The notes: generated by a model from the sequence alone, not told the origin. A stretch of 21,292 nucleotides of DNA from JBBDWK01 sp040902885 (GCA_040902885.1 JBBDWK010000069.1:1-21292), one strand, 5' to 3'; positions 1 to 8,284 are shown, numbered from the stretch's first letter. Numbers and translations: made by a program.

Positions 1-58
1 GTGGGGACATTTCTAATGAACGCTCAAGGGGACATTATCAAAAACGCGCAACAGGCAA
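1..58. mobile_element. Probable terminal repeats of an insertion sequence (transposase outside the window)
   Basis: The nonamer GGGGACATT occurs twice, at 3-11 and 28-36, and each copy is followed by a similar TC/AA-rich tail. Repeated GGGGACAT blocks of this kind are remembered from the ends of IS21/IS481-type elements, which carry several short transposase-binding repeats inside each end. No transposase reading frame is present to the right, so the element would extend leftward out of the window. The exact boundary and any target duplication cannot be seen. It could instead be a stand-alone repeat. Confidence 0.42.
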
Positions 59-122
59 GCACCTGTTTTTTAACACTCGCCGCACGGTAAACTGCGCTAG
101 ACTGAGATGGAAAACGATTGCC

Positions 123-1163
123 ATGGCAGTTTCAATTAAGGATGTGGCACAGCGTGCTCAGGTGTCGCACTCGACGGTGTCGAGGGCGCTCCAGAATCCG
201 CGCCGCCTGAACCAGGACACTGCGCAGCGGGTGCAGCAGATCGCGCGGGAGATGGGATACCGGCCGAACTCGATCGGGCGGAGCCTGGTAACGCGGCGGA
301 CGGACACCATCGGCGTGGTGGTAACGACGGTGGCGGATCCGTTTGTTGCAGAGGTGGTCGCCGGTGTGGAGGAGGTGGCGCACAACCGCGGTTACGCAGT
401 ATTTCTGGCAAACAGCAACGCGCAGCCGGAGCGGGAGATCAGCGTGGTGCGGTCGTTTCACGACCGGCGCGTGGACGGGGTGCTGGTGATGGCCTCGCGG
501 GTCGGTTCGCTGTATCTGCCGTTGCTGGAGGAGTTGAACGTGCCGATCGTGCTCGTGGACAACCAGTATCCGGGTGAGTTCGCCCACGCAATCAGCATTG
601 ACGATCGGGGGGGAGCCCGAATGGCGGTGCGGCATTTGATCGAGCTGGGGCACCGGAGGATCGGGTACGTCGCCGACCAGTACGGTTTGCAGTCCGACGA
701 AGACCGGAAGATGGGATATGCCGAGGAACTGGAGAGCGCGGGGCTGGCTTTCTCGGCGGCGCTGGTGGCGCATGGGGATGGAAAGGCGGAAGGCGGAAGA
801 GTGGCGATGCAGTCGCTGCTCGCGCTGAGAGATCCGCCGACGGCGGTGTTCTGCTACAACGACATGACGGCCATCGGGGCGCTGCGGACGCTGCACTCAA
901 AGGGGTGGAAGGCGCCGGAGGAGATGTCGGTGGTGGGATTCGACGATCTGCCGATCGCGCAGTATGTGGAGCCGCCTCTGACAACGGTACGGCAGCCCAA
1001 AGCAGAGATGGGGCGGATGGCGGCGGAGAGGTTGCTGAACTTACTGGGTCGGAGCGAGCTGAGTGGGAGCGAGGCGGCCGGTGGCGGCGGGGCCGGGTCG
1101 AGCATACGAGTACCGGGAGAGCTGGTGGTGCGGGCGTCCGCCTGCCGGCCGCGGCACGGATAA
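123..1163 (+). CDS. LacI-family transcriptional regulator
   Basis: A DNA-binding repressor or activator that responds to a small sugar-like ligand. Residues 4-23 form the classic LacI helix-turn-helix (SIKDVAQRAQVSHSTVSRAL), followed by a hinge helix around 47-55 (RPNSIGRSL). A periplasmic-binding-protein-like ligand domain starts near residue 61 and ends in the family-typical GELVVRAS motif near the C-terminus. At 346 residues it is of normal length, with a small glycine-rich insertion (about 318-326) just before the last strand. The ATG at 123 is chosen because the helix-turn-helix begins three residues later; the ATG at 107 is out of frame. It lies 6 nt upstream of an oxidoreductase gene, so it probably controls that operon, itself included. 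The ligand cannot be deduced. Confidence 0.95.
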   Translation: MAVSIKDVAQRAQVSHSTVSRALQNPRRLNQDTAQRVQQIAREMGYRPNSIGRSLVTRRTDTIGVVVTTVADPFVAEVVAGVEEVAHNRGYAVFLANSNAQPEREISVVRSFHDRRVDGVLVMASRVGSLYLPLLEELNVPIVLVDNQYPGEFAHAISIDDRGGARMAVRHLIELGHRRIGYVADQYGLQSDEDRKMGYAEELESAGLAFSAALVAHGDGKAEGGRVAMQSLLALRDPPTAVFCYNDMTAIGALRTLHSKGWKAPEEMSVVGFDDLPIAQYVEPPLTTVRQPKAEMGRMAAERLLNLLGRSELSGSEAAGGGGAGSSIRVPGELVVRASACRPRHG

Positions 1164-1169
1164 GAGAAC

Positions 1170-2240
1170 ATGGCGGAGGGGCTGCGAGTCGCGGTGCTCG
1201 GATTGGGCCGGATGGGATCCGTGCACGCGAGAAACCTGTTAGAGCTGGAGCGGGAGACGGGCGCGTGCCGGCTGGCGGCGCTGGTGGATCCGGACGAGGC
1301 GCGGGCGCGGAGGTTCGCGCGGGAGCACGGGTGCGAGGCGATGGTGCTGAGATCGCTCGGGGAGCTGGCGCAAGCCGGGATATGCGAAGGCGCGGTAATT
1401 GCGACGCCGACGGAGATGCACCGGGAGCACGCGGAGAGGCTGATCGCGGCGGGCTATCGTGTTCTGCTGGAGAAGCCGCTGACGGGGACGATCGAGGCCG
1501 ACGAAGCGTTTGCGGCCGCGCTGGATCGCGATTACCCGCGGGCGGTGATGCTCGGGTTCCAGCGGCGGTTTGACGCGCCGCTGCGGCATGCGAAAGAGCT
1601 ACTGGAGAAGGGATGCATTGGGAGGGTGTTCAAGATTTTCTCCGCGCTGGAGGATTCGGGACCGCCGCCGGACGGGTATCGGAGCAGCGGCCTTCTGGCG
1701 GATATGTCGGTGCACAACGTTGACGAGATTCTGTGGCTCACAGGTTGCACGCCCAAGGCGGCGGTGGCCATCGGGTCGCGGGTGTATGGGCATCGGGTGT
1801 CCACCTGCGCGGAGGATTTCGATGACGCGCTGCTGCTGATGTGGTTCGAACAGGATCTGGTGGCCCAGGTGCAAGTGAGCCGGAATCACGTATCGGGCTA
1901 TCGAGTGGAGACGGTGGTTTTCGGAGAAGAGGGGCAGATTCACGTCGGACGGTTCGATCAACGGCCCACGGACGTCGTGGTGGAGGCGTATGGGCGGCGG
2001 AAGGACAAGGAGCCGATCGCGTATTATACGTTTTCGATGGCGGAGGAGAGGGCGGACGGTCCGGAGTTTCTCGACCGGTTCGGGCCGGCATACCGGGCAG
2101 AAATTTACGCATTTGTGGAGTGCTGCCGTGAGAGGCGGCCGTTTCCGGTAACGCACGTTGACGGGCTGCGGGCGCAGCGGGTGATCGAGGCCGGGATGCG
2201 GCGGCTGATCACGGCGGAGGGTGCGGGATTGCAGGTCTAA
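1170..2240 (+). CDS. Gfo/Idh/MocA-family NAD(P)-dependent oxidoreductase (inositol 2-dehydrogenase-like)
   Basis: A cytoplasmic dehydrogenase acting on a sugar, inositol or related polyol. The N-terminal Rossmann fold shows GLGRMGSVHARN at residues 11-22 and the family EKP motif at 101-103, whose lysine 102 is a catalytic residue in the family. The C-terminal domain carries GLLADMSVHNVDE around 174-186, matching the Asp-x3-His-x2-Asp signature of inositol dehydrogenases (D178, H182, D185). The length of 356 residues is normal. The start is 6 nt after the LacI-type regulator's stop and is preceded by an AAGAGA-like ribosome site, indicating one operon. The substrate is not determinable: no transporter or other catabolic gene is adjacent, and inositol specificity is only suggested by the motif. 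Confidence 0.93.
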   Translation: MAEGLRVAVLGLGRMGSVHARNLLELERETGACRLAALVDPDEARARRFAREHGCEAMVLRSLGELAQAGICEGAVIATPTEMHREHAERLIAAGYRVLLEKPLTGTIEADEAFAAALDRDYPRAVMLGFQRRFDAPLRHAKELLEKGCIGRVFKIFSALEDSGPPPDGYRSSGLLADMSVHNVDEILWLTGCTPKAAVAIGSRVYGHRVSTCAEDFDDALLLMWFEQDLVAQVQVSRNHVSGYRVETVVFGEEGQIHVGRFDQRPTDVVVEAYGRRKDKEPIAYYTFSMAEERADGPEFLDRFGPAYRAEIYAFVECCRERRPFPVTHVDGLRAQRVIEAGMRRLITAEGAGLQV

Positions 2241-2263
2241 TGAATCTCATCGGATTATGACCT

Positions 2264-2292
2264 TTCGCGCCGCTTCCAGATCACGCGATAAT
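2264..2292 (+). promoter_or_regulatory. Candidate sigma70 promoter for the antitoxin-toxin pair
   Basis: A GATAAT hexamer at 2287-2292 matches the -10 consensus in five of six positions. A weak -35, TTCGCG, lies exactly 17 nt upstream at 2264-2269. Transcription would begin near 2299, which favours translation from the ATG at 2311 rather than from starts further upstream. Confidence 0.4.
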
Positions 2293-2310
2293 GGTGTCGG
2301 GCTTAGGAAT

Positions 2311-2565
2311 ATGAGTGTGACGATCAAGGTGCCGATTCCGGACGATCTGGTTCCAGTGCTGGAGAGAAAAGCCCGCTCTGCCGGGCTGGAGCGCGAAGAG
2401 TACGTAGGCGCGATTCTGTCCAGGGAACTGAACGCCCCGCAGACGCTTAACGAAGTTCTCGCCGCCTTCAGAGAACAAGTAGCCGCGAGTGGTATCGCCG
2501 ACCGAGATTTAGATGAGCTGTTCAGAGCCGCCCGCGACGAAGCGGACGCACAAGGAAACGTTTGA
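2311..2565 (+). CDS. Ribbon-helix-helix-like antitoxin of a PIN toxin pair
   Basis: A small protein of 84 residues. It begins with a short strand (SVTIKVPIPDDL), followed by two predicted helices (LVPVLERKARSAGL and EREEYVGAILSREL). This layout resembles ribbon-helix-helix antitoxins, which bind DNA as dimers through the strand and neutralise the toxin with their C-terminal part. The acidic C-terminus (residues about 60-84, with RDLDELFRAARDEADAQ) would be the toxin-binding tail. The start at 2311 is chosen because the recognisable fold begins there and AGGA lies just upstream at an unusually short distance; the frame is also open back to 2221. The PIN gene follows 6 nt after the stop. The family assignment is by pattern only. 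Confidence 0.7.
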   Translation: MSVTIKVPIPDDLVPVLERKARSAGLEREEYVGAILSRELNAPQTLNEVLAAFREQVAASGIADRDLDELFRAARDEADAQGNV

Positions 2566-2571
2566 CCCGGC

Positions 2572-3069
2572 ATGGGTTTGCCAAATGAACGCGTTCGTGT
2601 TGTCTACGACTGCATGGTTTTCCTCCAGGGCGCCGCTCGCGGCGACGGTCCAGCCGGATTGTGTCTCATGCTGGCCGAGAAAGGCTTCGTTGAACTCTGT
2701 CTGAGTGCGGCGATTCTCGATGAGGTTGGCGATGTGCTACACCGGCCGAGGCTTCGGGCAAAGTTTCCAGCGCTGACCGATGAGCTTGTTTCGCAATTTC
2801 TGCAAACGCTCAGCGGCTTCTCAACGTTCTTTGCCGACGTAACGCGGCAGCTTGCGTTCTCCCGAGATCCGAAAGACGAGCCATACATCAATCTCGCCCG
2901 AGTGGCCAAGGCCCAATACCTCGTCAGCAGAGACGCCGACCTGCTTGACGTGCCCACCTCCTCCGACACAGACTCTCGTCGCGTTCGGGAGGAATGTCCG
3001 GGTCTGGAGATTATGGATCCGCTTACGTTCCTGAGATCGATGCGGCACCTTTCGCCTGAGAGATCCTGA
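2572..3069 (+). CDS. PIN-domain putative toxin (COG1569-type PIN family)
   Basis: PIN domains are Mg-dependent RNases that usually act as toxins when paired with an upstream antitoxin. The conserved acidic positions are visible: D13 in VVYDCMVF at the end of strand 1, E51 in ILDEV, D102 (with D99) in RDPKDEPYINLA, and D121/D123 in SRDADLL. The order and spacing fit the putative-toxin PIN family (TIGR00305/COG1569) better than classical VapC. The length of 165 residues is slightly longer than usual because of a C-terminal tail after the PIN core. The usual Asn after the first Asp is Cys-Met here (YDCMVF), a mild deviation. The gene follows the antitoxin by 6 nt and is presumably cotranscribed and co-repressed with it. 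Confidence 0.85.
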   Translation: MGLPNERVRVVYDCMVFLQGAARGDGPAGLCLMLAEKGFVELCLSAAILDEVGDVLHRPRLRAKFPALTDELVSQFLQTLSGFSTFFADVTRQLAFSRDPKDEPYINLARVAKAQYLVSRDADLLDVPTSSDTDSRRVREECPGLEIMDPLTFLRSMRHLSPERS

Positions 3070-3120
3070 GAGATAAAGACGTCGTGTCCATTTATAGCGG
3101 AGCCGTTTTCGCACCTGTCA

Positions 3121-5655
3121 CTACGCAGCTGCACCGGCAACCGGAATCACGAATGGCAGGGACAGGCGGCCGTCCAGGCGAACGATCAGCGGTATTGCGG
3201 AACCGAAGGGCAGCACCGGCTCGAGCTGGATACGGACCTGGTAGGTAAATGGCTGCCCAGGCGTGGGAACAACGGAGGCCACCGTGTGCTCGGCGCCCCC
3301 GATCGTCACCCGCATTCCGGTGAAGGCGGCTGCCTCGCTTTCCGAAAGGCCGCCAACCATGATGTCCAGCCGTTCTCCGGCACGGGTCGGCCGCAGGCCG
3401 CCCACCGCTCCACCCGCGTTTGAAACCGCGCTGATGAGCAGCGGGGCCGGTTGCAGGGCGAGTACCACCGCATAACTGACGTCTCCATAGGTGAGCCGGA
3501 GGATGACCGGCCCGCTCGGAAGCCCCGGCGGAATCTGAAACGCGATCTGGCTAGGAGCGGCCGCGGAGATCCCAGCCGGGCGGCCGTTCACCGTAATCGC
3601 CGGCGCCCGCCCCGATTCATTGAGCAGATTGGCGCCACTCAGTAGAACCTGCGTGCCGGCGTAGATGCCCTGTCCATCCGCCGCAGCCAGCTGAGAGTTG
3701 AGCACCGGTGCGCGCGGATCGGCTGGCTGAATCTGGAATCCAAAAGCCTGCGAGAACACCTGGAACCCGTTGATCACGGTTAAATTGACCGATCCGGGCG
3801 TGGCGTTTGGAGAGACCCGGACATTGGCAATGGCCCTGGTGGGGCTGATGACCCAAAGGCGTTGCACGGTCACGTCGCTCGATCCGAATCCAAGCAGCGT
3901 CCGTCCCGCAATGAAGGCCATGTTCGCGCCGGTAATCTCGATCATGGATTCGGCGCCGGCGGGCAATGCAGCGGGAGCGATGGTCGCGAAGGGAGCGGCT
4001 CCGTCTTCATAGGTGTAGGAAGGCGCGCTCTCGAGCGGTTGCACGAACGCCGAATTCTGACCGTCGGGATTGAAGACCGTGATGGCCGCGCGCTGCCCCG
4101 GAACGCCCGGCGGAGGCGCGACCACGATTCTTTCAGCGGCCTCGTTGCGGCTCAGGATCGTCGCGGGAAGGGAATCGAAGTAAACCGTGCTGTCGGAATC
4201 CAACCCGGTTCCGGTGAGGACTACAGTGCGGGCGCCATTGGGACTGAGCGACGGCGTCACCGATGCGATGGCGGGTGGGGGGCGGCGCACCACGTGCAAT
4301 CCGGAGGGATGCACATAGAGATCTTGCGCGAGGGAAAACAGCAGGTGACTGGGCCCGCTTCCAAACAGGCCGAACTCGAGATCCACGGCCAAAAAGGACG
4401 GCGCAAACTGGTACGGGCGGACGCCTCCTGGCCGCACGACCGCCGCTCCGCCCAAAACACGCACGCCGAGACCGGGCGCGGGAGCGCCGTTCTGAACCAG
4501 CCCGACGCCGGATGCCACCAGCAGCCCCGTACCCGAGTTGGCATTCAGAAACGCCGGCCTGATGGTTACCTGATCCAGAAAGCTGAAGGTCGAGACCCTT
4601 TGGACCGCAACCGCATCGCGCGGGGCGACGCTGAAACCGATGTCCGCGGTAGTCGCGCCGGCCGTCACGGGAATCGGAAAGGCCTGCTGCGGGTCGCGCG
4701 TTCCGGGAAAAAAGACGGTCTCAAATGGCTGGCTGGCCTGGACGGGCTGGCCATCCGGGTCGAGCGGCAGCACGATGTCCGCCGGGCCCAGCCCGGGTTG
4801 CCGCGCAGGCGGCAGAGCCTGGACGTAAAGAAGATATTGCCCGGGAATCAGGCCCTCCAGGCGATAACTGCCGTCCGGCGCGGTCAGCGTGCTGACCGCG
4901 CCGTAGCCAGTGCGCAGCGCCACGACCGAGGCCAGATGCAAGCCGAGTCCCTCCGAGTTGACTCGGCCTGCGATGGTCCCGGTTGTGGCGGCGAAACTGC
5001 GCGTGGGGTAGAGCAGGGAAATGGCGGCGATGTCGTCGGTGTCGAGGGGCTTGGTGCGCGTCGTCGCCCGGGTCACGTCGGTGGACATCACGCTCGAAGT
5101 CATGGTGTGCTGCAGGCCCAAAGCATGGCCCATCTCGTGTACAACGGTCAGGAAGAAGCCCTCGCTGAAGCTCGGACCCGGCCTTACCGTCAGGTCTCGG
5201 TTGAGCCGTATGATCGCCTTGGCAATCGGCACGAAAGGTCCAGTCTCCCTATTGACCGCATCGAGCCGCGCCGCGGGGCCGCCGTATCCCAGCACTCCCG
5301 GCGGCAACTCTTCGAAGACTACTTCACCGGCCGGCGTCGCCTGGGTGGTTCCCGCCGTGAACAGGCCGCCGAAGGCTACGCGTAAGTCGGAGGTCTCCAC
5401 CGAGTTCCACGCTTCGGCCGCCTGACGGATCTGCGCCAGAACCGATGGGAAGCTGTCCGATCCCGCAAACTGGGCAGGTCCCAGATCGGAAACCAGAAAC
5501 GAGACGGTCTTGTTGGGAAGCGCGTTCAGGTCGAACTTTTCCGGAGCGGCTATGAACGGGGCTGAACGGTTTGTGTAATGAATGAAGTGATAATAGGCCG
5601 GAGCGGACGAGCAGGCGAGCAAAAACCCTGTCGCGGCCAGAGAAAGGACCTTCAC
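3121..5655 (-). CDS. Secreted matrixin-type zinc metalloprotease with carboxypeptidase-regulatory-like and IPT/TIG-like domains
   Basis: An exported metzincin protease of 844 residues. A signal peptide (about 1-20) precedes a catalytic domain at about 45-217 with the zinc site HEMGHALGLQH (H173, E174, H177, H183) and a Met-turn SSVM with M190. A carboxypeptidase-regulatory-like beta domain follows at about 225-290 (GTIAGRVNSEG, then PDGSYRLEGLIPGQYLLYV). The remainder is beta-rich, with at least two IPT/TIG-like immunoglobulin repeats (about 450-530 and 535-640) and a C-terminal module (about 735-844) resembling the TIGR03437 adhesion-like domain of Solibacter. Its ATG overlaps the stop of the upstream secreted protein. 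The protease fold is certain by motif; substrate and domain boundaries are inferred. Confidence 0.9.
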   Translation of the reverse strand: MKVLSLAATGFLLACSSAPAYYHFIHYTNRSAPFIAAPEKFDLNALPNKTVSFLVSDLGPAQFAGSDSFPSVLAQIRQAAEAWNSVETSDLRVAFGGLFTAGTTQATPAGEVVFEELPPGVLGYGGPAARLDAVNRETGPFVPIAKAIIRLNRDLTVRPGPSFSEGFFLTVVHEMGHALGLQHTMTSSVMSTDVTRATTRTKPLDTDDIAAISLLYPTRSFAATTGTIAGRVNSEGLGLHLASVVALRTGYGAVSTLTAPDGSYRLEGLIPGQYLLYVQALPPARQPGLGPADIVLPLDPDGQPVQASQPFETVFFPGTRDPQQAFPIPVTAGATTADIGFSVAPRDAVAVQRVSTFSFLDQVTIRPAFLNANSGTGLLVASGVGLVQNGAPAPGLGVRVLGGAAVVRPGGVRPYQFAPSFLAVDLEFGLFGSGPSHLLFSLAQDLYVHPSGLHVVRRPPPAIASVTPSLSPNGARTVVLTGTGLDSDSTVYFDSLPATILSRNEAAERIVVAPPPGVPGQRAAITVFNPDGQNSAFVQPLESAPSYTYEDGAAPFATIAPAALPAGAESMIEITGANMAFIAGRTLLGFGSSDVTVQRLWVISPTRAIANVRVSPNATPGSVNLTVINGFQVFSQAFGFQIQPADPRAPVLNSQLAAADGQGIYAGTQVLLSGANLLNESGRAPAITVNGRPAGISAAAPSQIAFQIPPGLPSGPVILRLTYGDVSYAVVLALQPAPLLISAVSNAGGAVGGLRPTRAGERLDIMVGGLSESEAAAFTGMRVTIGGAEHTVASVVPTPGQPFTYQVRIQLEPVLPFGSAIPLIVRLDGRLSLPFVIPVAGAAA

Positions 5656-6200
5656 TTTCGCGCTCCCCCGTTCAACTCTTGAGCGATGCGCTCGCCCAGG
5701 TCGCCGAGCCGGACCCGGACGGATTCATCGCGGACCGGCCTGTGGGTTTCGGAATCGAGCATCAATTCCGCGCTTGCCGCCCGGAAAGCAACCTTCCCGC
5801 CTTTTTCGTCGCGCCGGATGTCGAACACGCCTTGGGACAGTCCGATCACATGGTTCAAACCGCTCGGACTCTTCCATAGGAAAAGCACATACTCCGCGCC
5901 TTCCTTAAGACTGGGGGCGCCGGAAAAGGTCTGGCGAACGCCTCCCAGAGAGCCGCCGGGTACAACCGCTTCCACAAGGCCCGTTTCCGGTCCTTTCCAG
6001 CGCTCGAGCACTTCGATTTTTGACGTCGTGTAGAGGATGGAGCCTTGCGGAATCACTGAGGATGCCGCTACCCGCCCGCGCACAATCTCCGTGGACTGCT
6101 GCGTCATCTCCTCCAGGGAGAGACGCTCCAGGGTTGCCGCCCCGAGGCCGGTTAGACAGAGTAGCGCCAAACAGAGCGCCACTGTAAGCATCCACCTCAT
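5652..6200 (-). CDS. Small secreted hypothetical protein paired with the metalloprotease
   Basis: A 182-residue protein with a clear signal peptide (MRWMLTVALCLALLCLTGLGAA), so exported or periplasmic. The mature part is beta-rich, without cysteine and with no motif I recognise; it begins LERLSLEEMTQQSTEIVRGRV and includes a WKGPE segment. Its stop overlaps the ATG of the matrixin gene (ATGA, bases 5652-5655), so the two are translationally coupled and probably act together. It could be a partner, chaperone or inhibitor of the protease. That role is inference from position only. No ribosome site is visible before the ATG at 6200; a second ATG three codons later is possible. Confidence 0.82.
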   Translation of the reverse strand: MRWMLTVALCLALLCLTGLGAATLERLSLEEMTQQSTEIVRGRVAASSVIPQGSILYTTSKIEVLERWKGPETGLVEAVVPGGSLGGVRQTFSGAPSLKEGAEYVLFLWKSPSGLNHVIGLSQGVFDIRRDEKGGKVAFRAASAELMLDSETHRPVRDESVRVRLGDLGERIAQELNGGARK

Positions 6201-6312
6201 GGGACGGATTGGTGCAGTTGGCCTGCCTTACAGACGCTCCAAAGAAAGAAACACTTAGCGGCGCCGCCGCGCCACCGGCTGTGTTGCATCGACACGCAAA
6301 CGGTGCGGCTTG

Positions 6313-8253
6313 TCACACTTCGTCCGGCCTGCCGCCCTCGCGCACAATCAGGATCGGCACGTTTAGCTCGTGGCGGACGGGGTCGATGGTGTTGCCGAGT
6401 ATTAAATCCTTCAAGCGCCTGTGCCCGTGGGCGCCCATGATCAGCAGATCGGGTTTCACGTCGCGCGCATAGCGAACAATCTCCCTGCCGGGATTCGTGG
6501 AGTGAAGCATGGCCGCCTCCACGTCAATCCCCTGCTTGCGCAGGCCGTCCGCAATCTCGTCCAGGTACTTCCGGCCCGCCTCCACCTCGGCGTCCGACGC
6601 GAGCGCTCCGTACACCTGGCTGGTCACGCCCTCCTCCACGTGCAAAAGATAGATTTTGGCGCGGTGCAGCCGGGCCATGGCGGCGGCGTGCGCCAGCGAC
6701 TGCCGGTCGAGGCCCGTGTGGTCGACCGGCACCAGGATGCGGTGGTACAAAGGCTCCGGCATGCCTGCCACCTCAGGGCTGGGAAGGCGGACCGGCGACC
6801 CGCCGAAGCGGCGAATCCACCCGCCGACCAGCGGTTCAAAACTCACCCAGAAGAGAAGGAAGACCAGCCCGCCGCCCAGAGGAATCAGGATCGCCCACAG
6901 CCACATACGGTACTGGCCGGCGGCTTCCAGCCACCCCCCGACCGTACTGACCAGCAAACCAACGTTGAGGCCGACGATGATGAGCGCGGCGATCCAGGCC
7001 AGCAGCTTGACCCAGGCGCGATTGGTAAAGGCGCCCATGCGCTTGCGGTCGCCGGTGAACTGGATCAGCGGAATGATGGCGAAGGGAAGCTGCATGCTCA
7101 GGATCACCTGGCTGAGGATGAGCAACTGGTAGGTGCCTTCTTCTCCGGAAATCGTGATGGTAATGACGGCGGGCACAATGGCCACCAGGCGCGTGATCAA
7201 CCGGCGCAGCCAGGGCCGCATGCGGAAGTTGAGGAATCCTTCCATCACGATCTGGCCGGCCATGGTGCCGGTCAGCGTGGAGGACTGGCCGGCGCAGATC
7301 AGGGCAATGGCGAAGGCCACACCGGCCGCGGCCGTCCCCAGCAGCGGCGCCAGCAGCAGGTGCGCCTGCTGAATTTCCGTTACCACGATTCCGCGTTGGT
7401 AGAACACAGCAGCGGCGAGAATCAGAATCGCCGCGTTCACCAGCAGCGCTCCATTCAAAGCCACCACGGAATCGATGAGGTTGTAGCGGCACGCCTCGCG
7501 CTTGCGCTCTTCGCTCTGCCCGATGCGCCTGGTCTGTACCAGCGCCGAATGGAGATACAGGTTATGAGGCATTACCGTGGCCCCGAGGATGCCGATGGCC
7601 ACATACAGGCTGTCCATGTTCAGCCGCGGCACGAGGCCCGCAACCATTGCCCCGGCTTCCGGCTTTGCCAGCACCATTTCCAGCAGGAAGCACGCTCCAA
7701 TGATGCTGATGAGCGAAAGGATAAAGGCCTCGATCGTGCGGATGCCGAATCTCTGGAACCAGAGCAGCAGCAGGGTATCCGCGGCGGTGAGCACGACTCC
7801 CGCGAGCAGCGGGATGCCGAAGAGCAGGTTGAGGCCGATGGCCGCCCCCAGAACCTCCGCCAGATCGCAGGCCGCAATGGCAATCTCGCACAAGAACCAA
7901 AGCGCATACGTGATGGGCTTCGGATAGCTTTCCCGGCAGGCCTGTGCCAGATCGCGCCCCGCCACGATCCCCAGCCGCGCGCTCAGGGTCTGGAGCAGCA
8001 CCGCCATGGCGTTGGACATGACCAGCACCCATAGCAGTTGGTAACCGAAGCGCGCTCCGCCCTCCAGGTCCGTGGCCCAGTTGCCAGGGTCCATGTAACC
8101 GACGCTGACCAGGTAGGCCGGACCGGCAAAGGCGAATATGCGGCGCCACCACGAGGGGTGGGCGGTCGGAACCGAGGAATGGACTTCCGCGAGCGAACGG
8201 TACTCTGATTTGGTGTCCACAGCAGGGCGAATTAACTTAACTATAGTTAACAC
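6313..8253 (-). CDS. mntH: Nramp-family divalent metal transporter fused to a C-terminal universal stress protein domain
   Basis: An inner-membrane proton-coupled Mn(II)/Fe(II) importer of 646 residues. The Nramp core spans about 40-475 with many hydrophobic segments. Helix 1 has the metal-binding DPGN (55-58), and helix 6 has A225-T-V-M228-P-H, the Ala/Met pair that contacts metal in this family. A cytosolic UspA domain occupies about 502-637 and has the nucleotide-binding pattern G607-x2-G610-x9-G620, followed by Asn-Thr instead of the usual Ser/Thr. The fusion may let nucleotide state tune transport. The GTG at 8253 is the longest start, but a palindrome and likely -10 box lie within the first codons, so GTG at 8220 is a serious alternative. 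It follows the zinc-ribbon gene on the same strand by 31 nt. Confidence 0.93.
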   Translation of the reverse strand: MLTIVKLIRPAVDTKSEYRSLAEVHSSVPTAHPSWWRRIFAFAGPAYLVSVGYMDPGNWATDLEGGARFGYQLLWVLVMSNAMAVLLQTLSARLGIVAGRDLAQACRESYPKPITYALWFLCEIAIAACDLAEVLGAAIGLNLLFGIPLLAGVVLTAADTLLLLWFQRFGIRTIEAFILSLISIIGACFLLEMVLAKPEAGAMVAGLVPRLNMDSLYVAIGILGATVMPHNLYLHSALVQTRRIGQSEERKREACRYNLIDSVVALNGALLVNAAILILAAAVFYQRGIVVTEIQQAHLLLAPLLGTAAAGVAFAIALICAGQSSTLTGTMAGQIVMEGFLNFRMRPWLRRLITRLVAIVPAVITITISGEEGTYQLLILSQVILSMQLPFAIIPLIQFTGDRKRMGAFTNRAWVKLLAWIAALIIVGLNVGLLVSTVGGWLEAAGQYRMWLWAILIPLGGGLVFLLFWVSFEPLVGGWIRRFGGSPVRLPSPEVAGMPEPLYHRILVPVDHTGLDRQSLAHAAAMARLHRAKIYLLHVEEGVTSQVYGALASDAEVEAGRKYLDEIADGLRKQGIDVEAAMLHSTNPGREIVRYARDVKPDLLIMGAHGHRRLKDLILGNTIDPVRHELNVPILIVREGGRPDEV

Positions 8254-8272
8254 GGCCTCTGGACGGCGTCAA
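8237..8272 (-). promoter_or_regulatory. Probable promoter with overlapping palindromic operator for the metal transporter
   Basis: TTAACTATAGTTAA at 8237-8250 is a perfect 14 bp palindrome in an otherwise GC-rich region. Reading on the minus strand, TTGACG (8272-8267) matches the -35 consensus in five of six positions. Seventeen nt later the -10 region falls inside the palindrome, though the hexamer itself matches poorly. An operator over a -10 box upstream of an Nramp gene fits repression by an MntR/DtxR- or Fur-type metalloregulator; which one is not decidable. Confidence 0.55.
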
Positions 8273-8284
8273 GCTTTGCTTTTG

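Noticed and set aside
3862..5385. 507-codon plus-strand frame
   Set aside because: Antisense shadow of the matrixin gene; Arg/Gly-rich low-information translation and no family signs.
6421..8034. 537-codon plus-strand frame
   Set aside because: Antisense to the Nramp-USP gene; the composition (Gln, His, Arg rich) is typical of a shadow.
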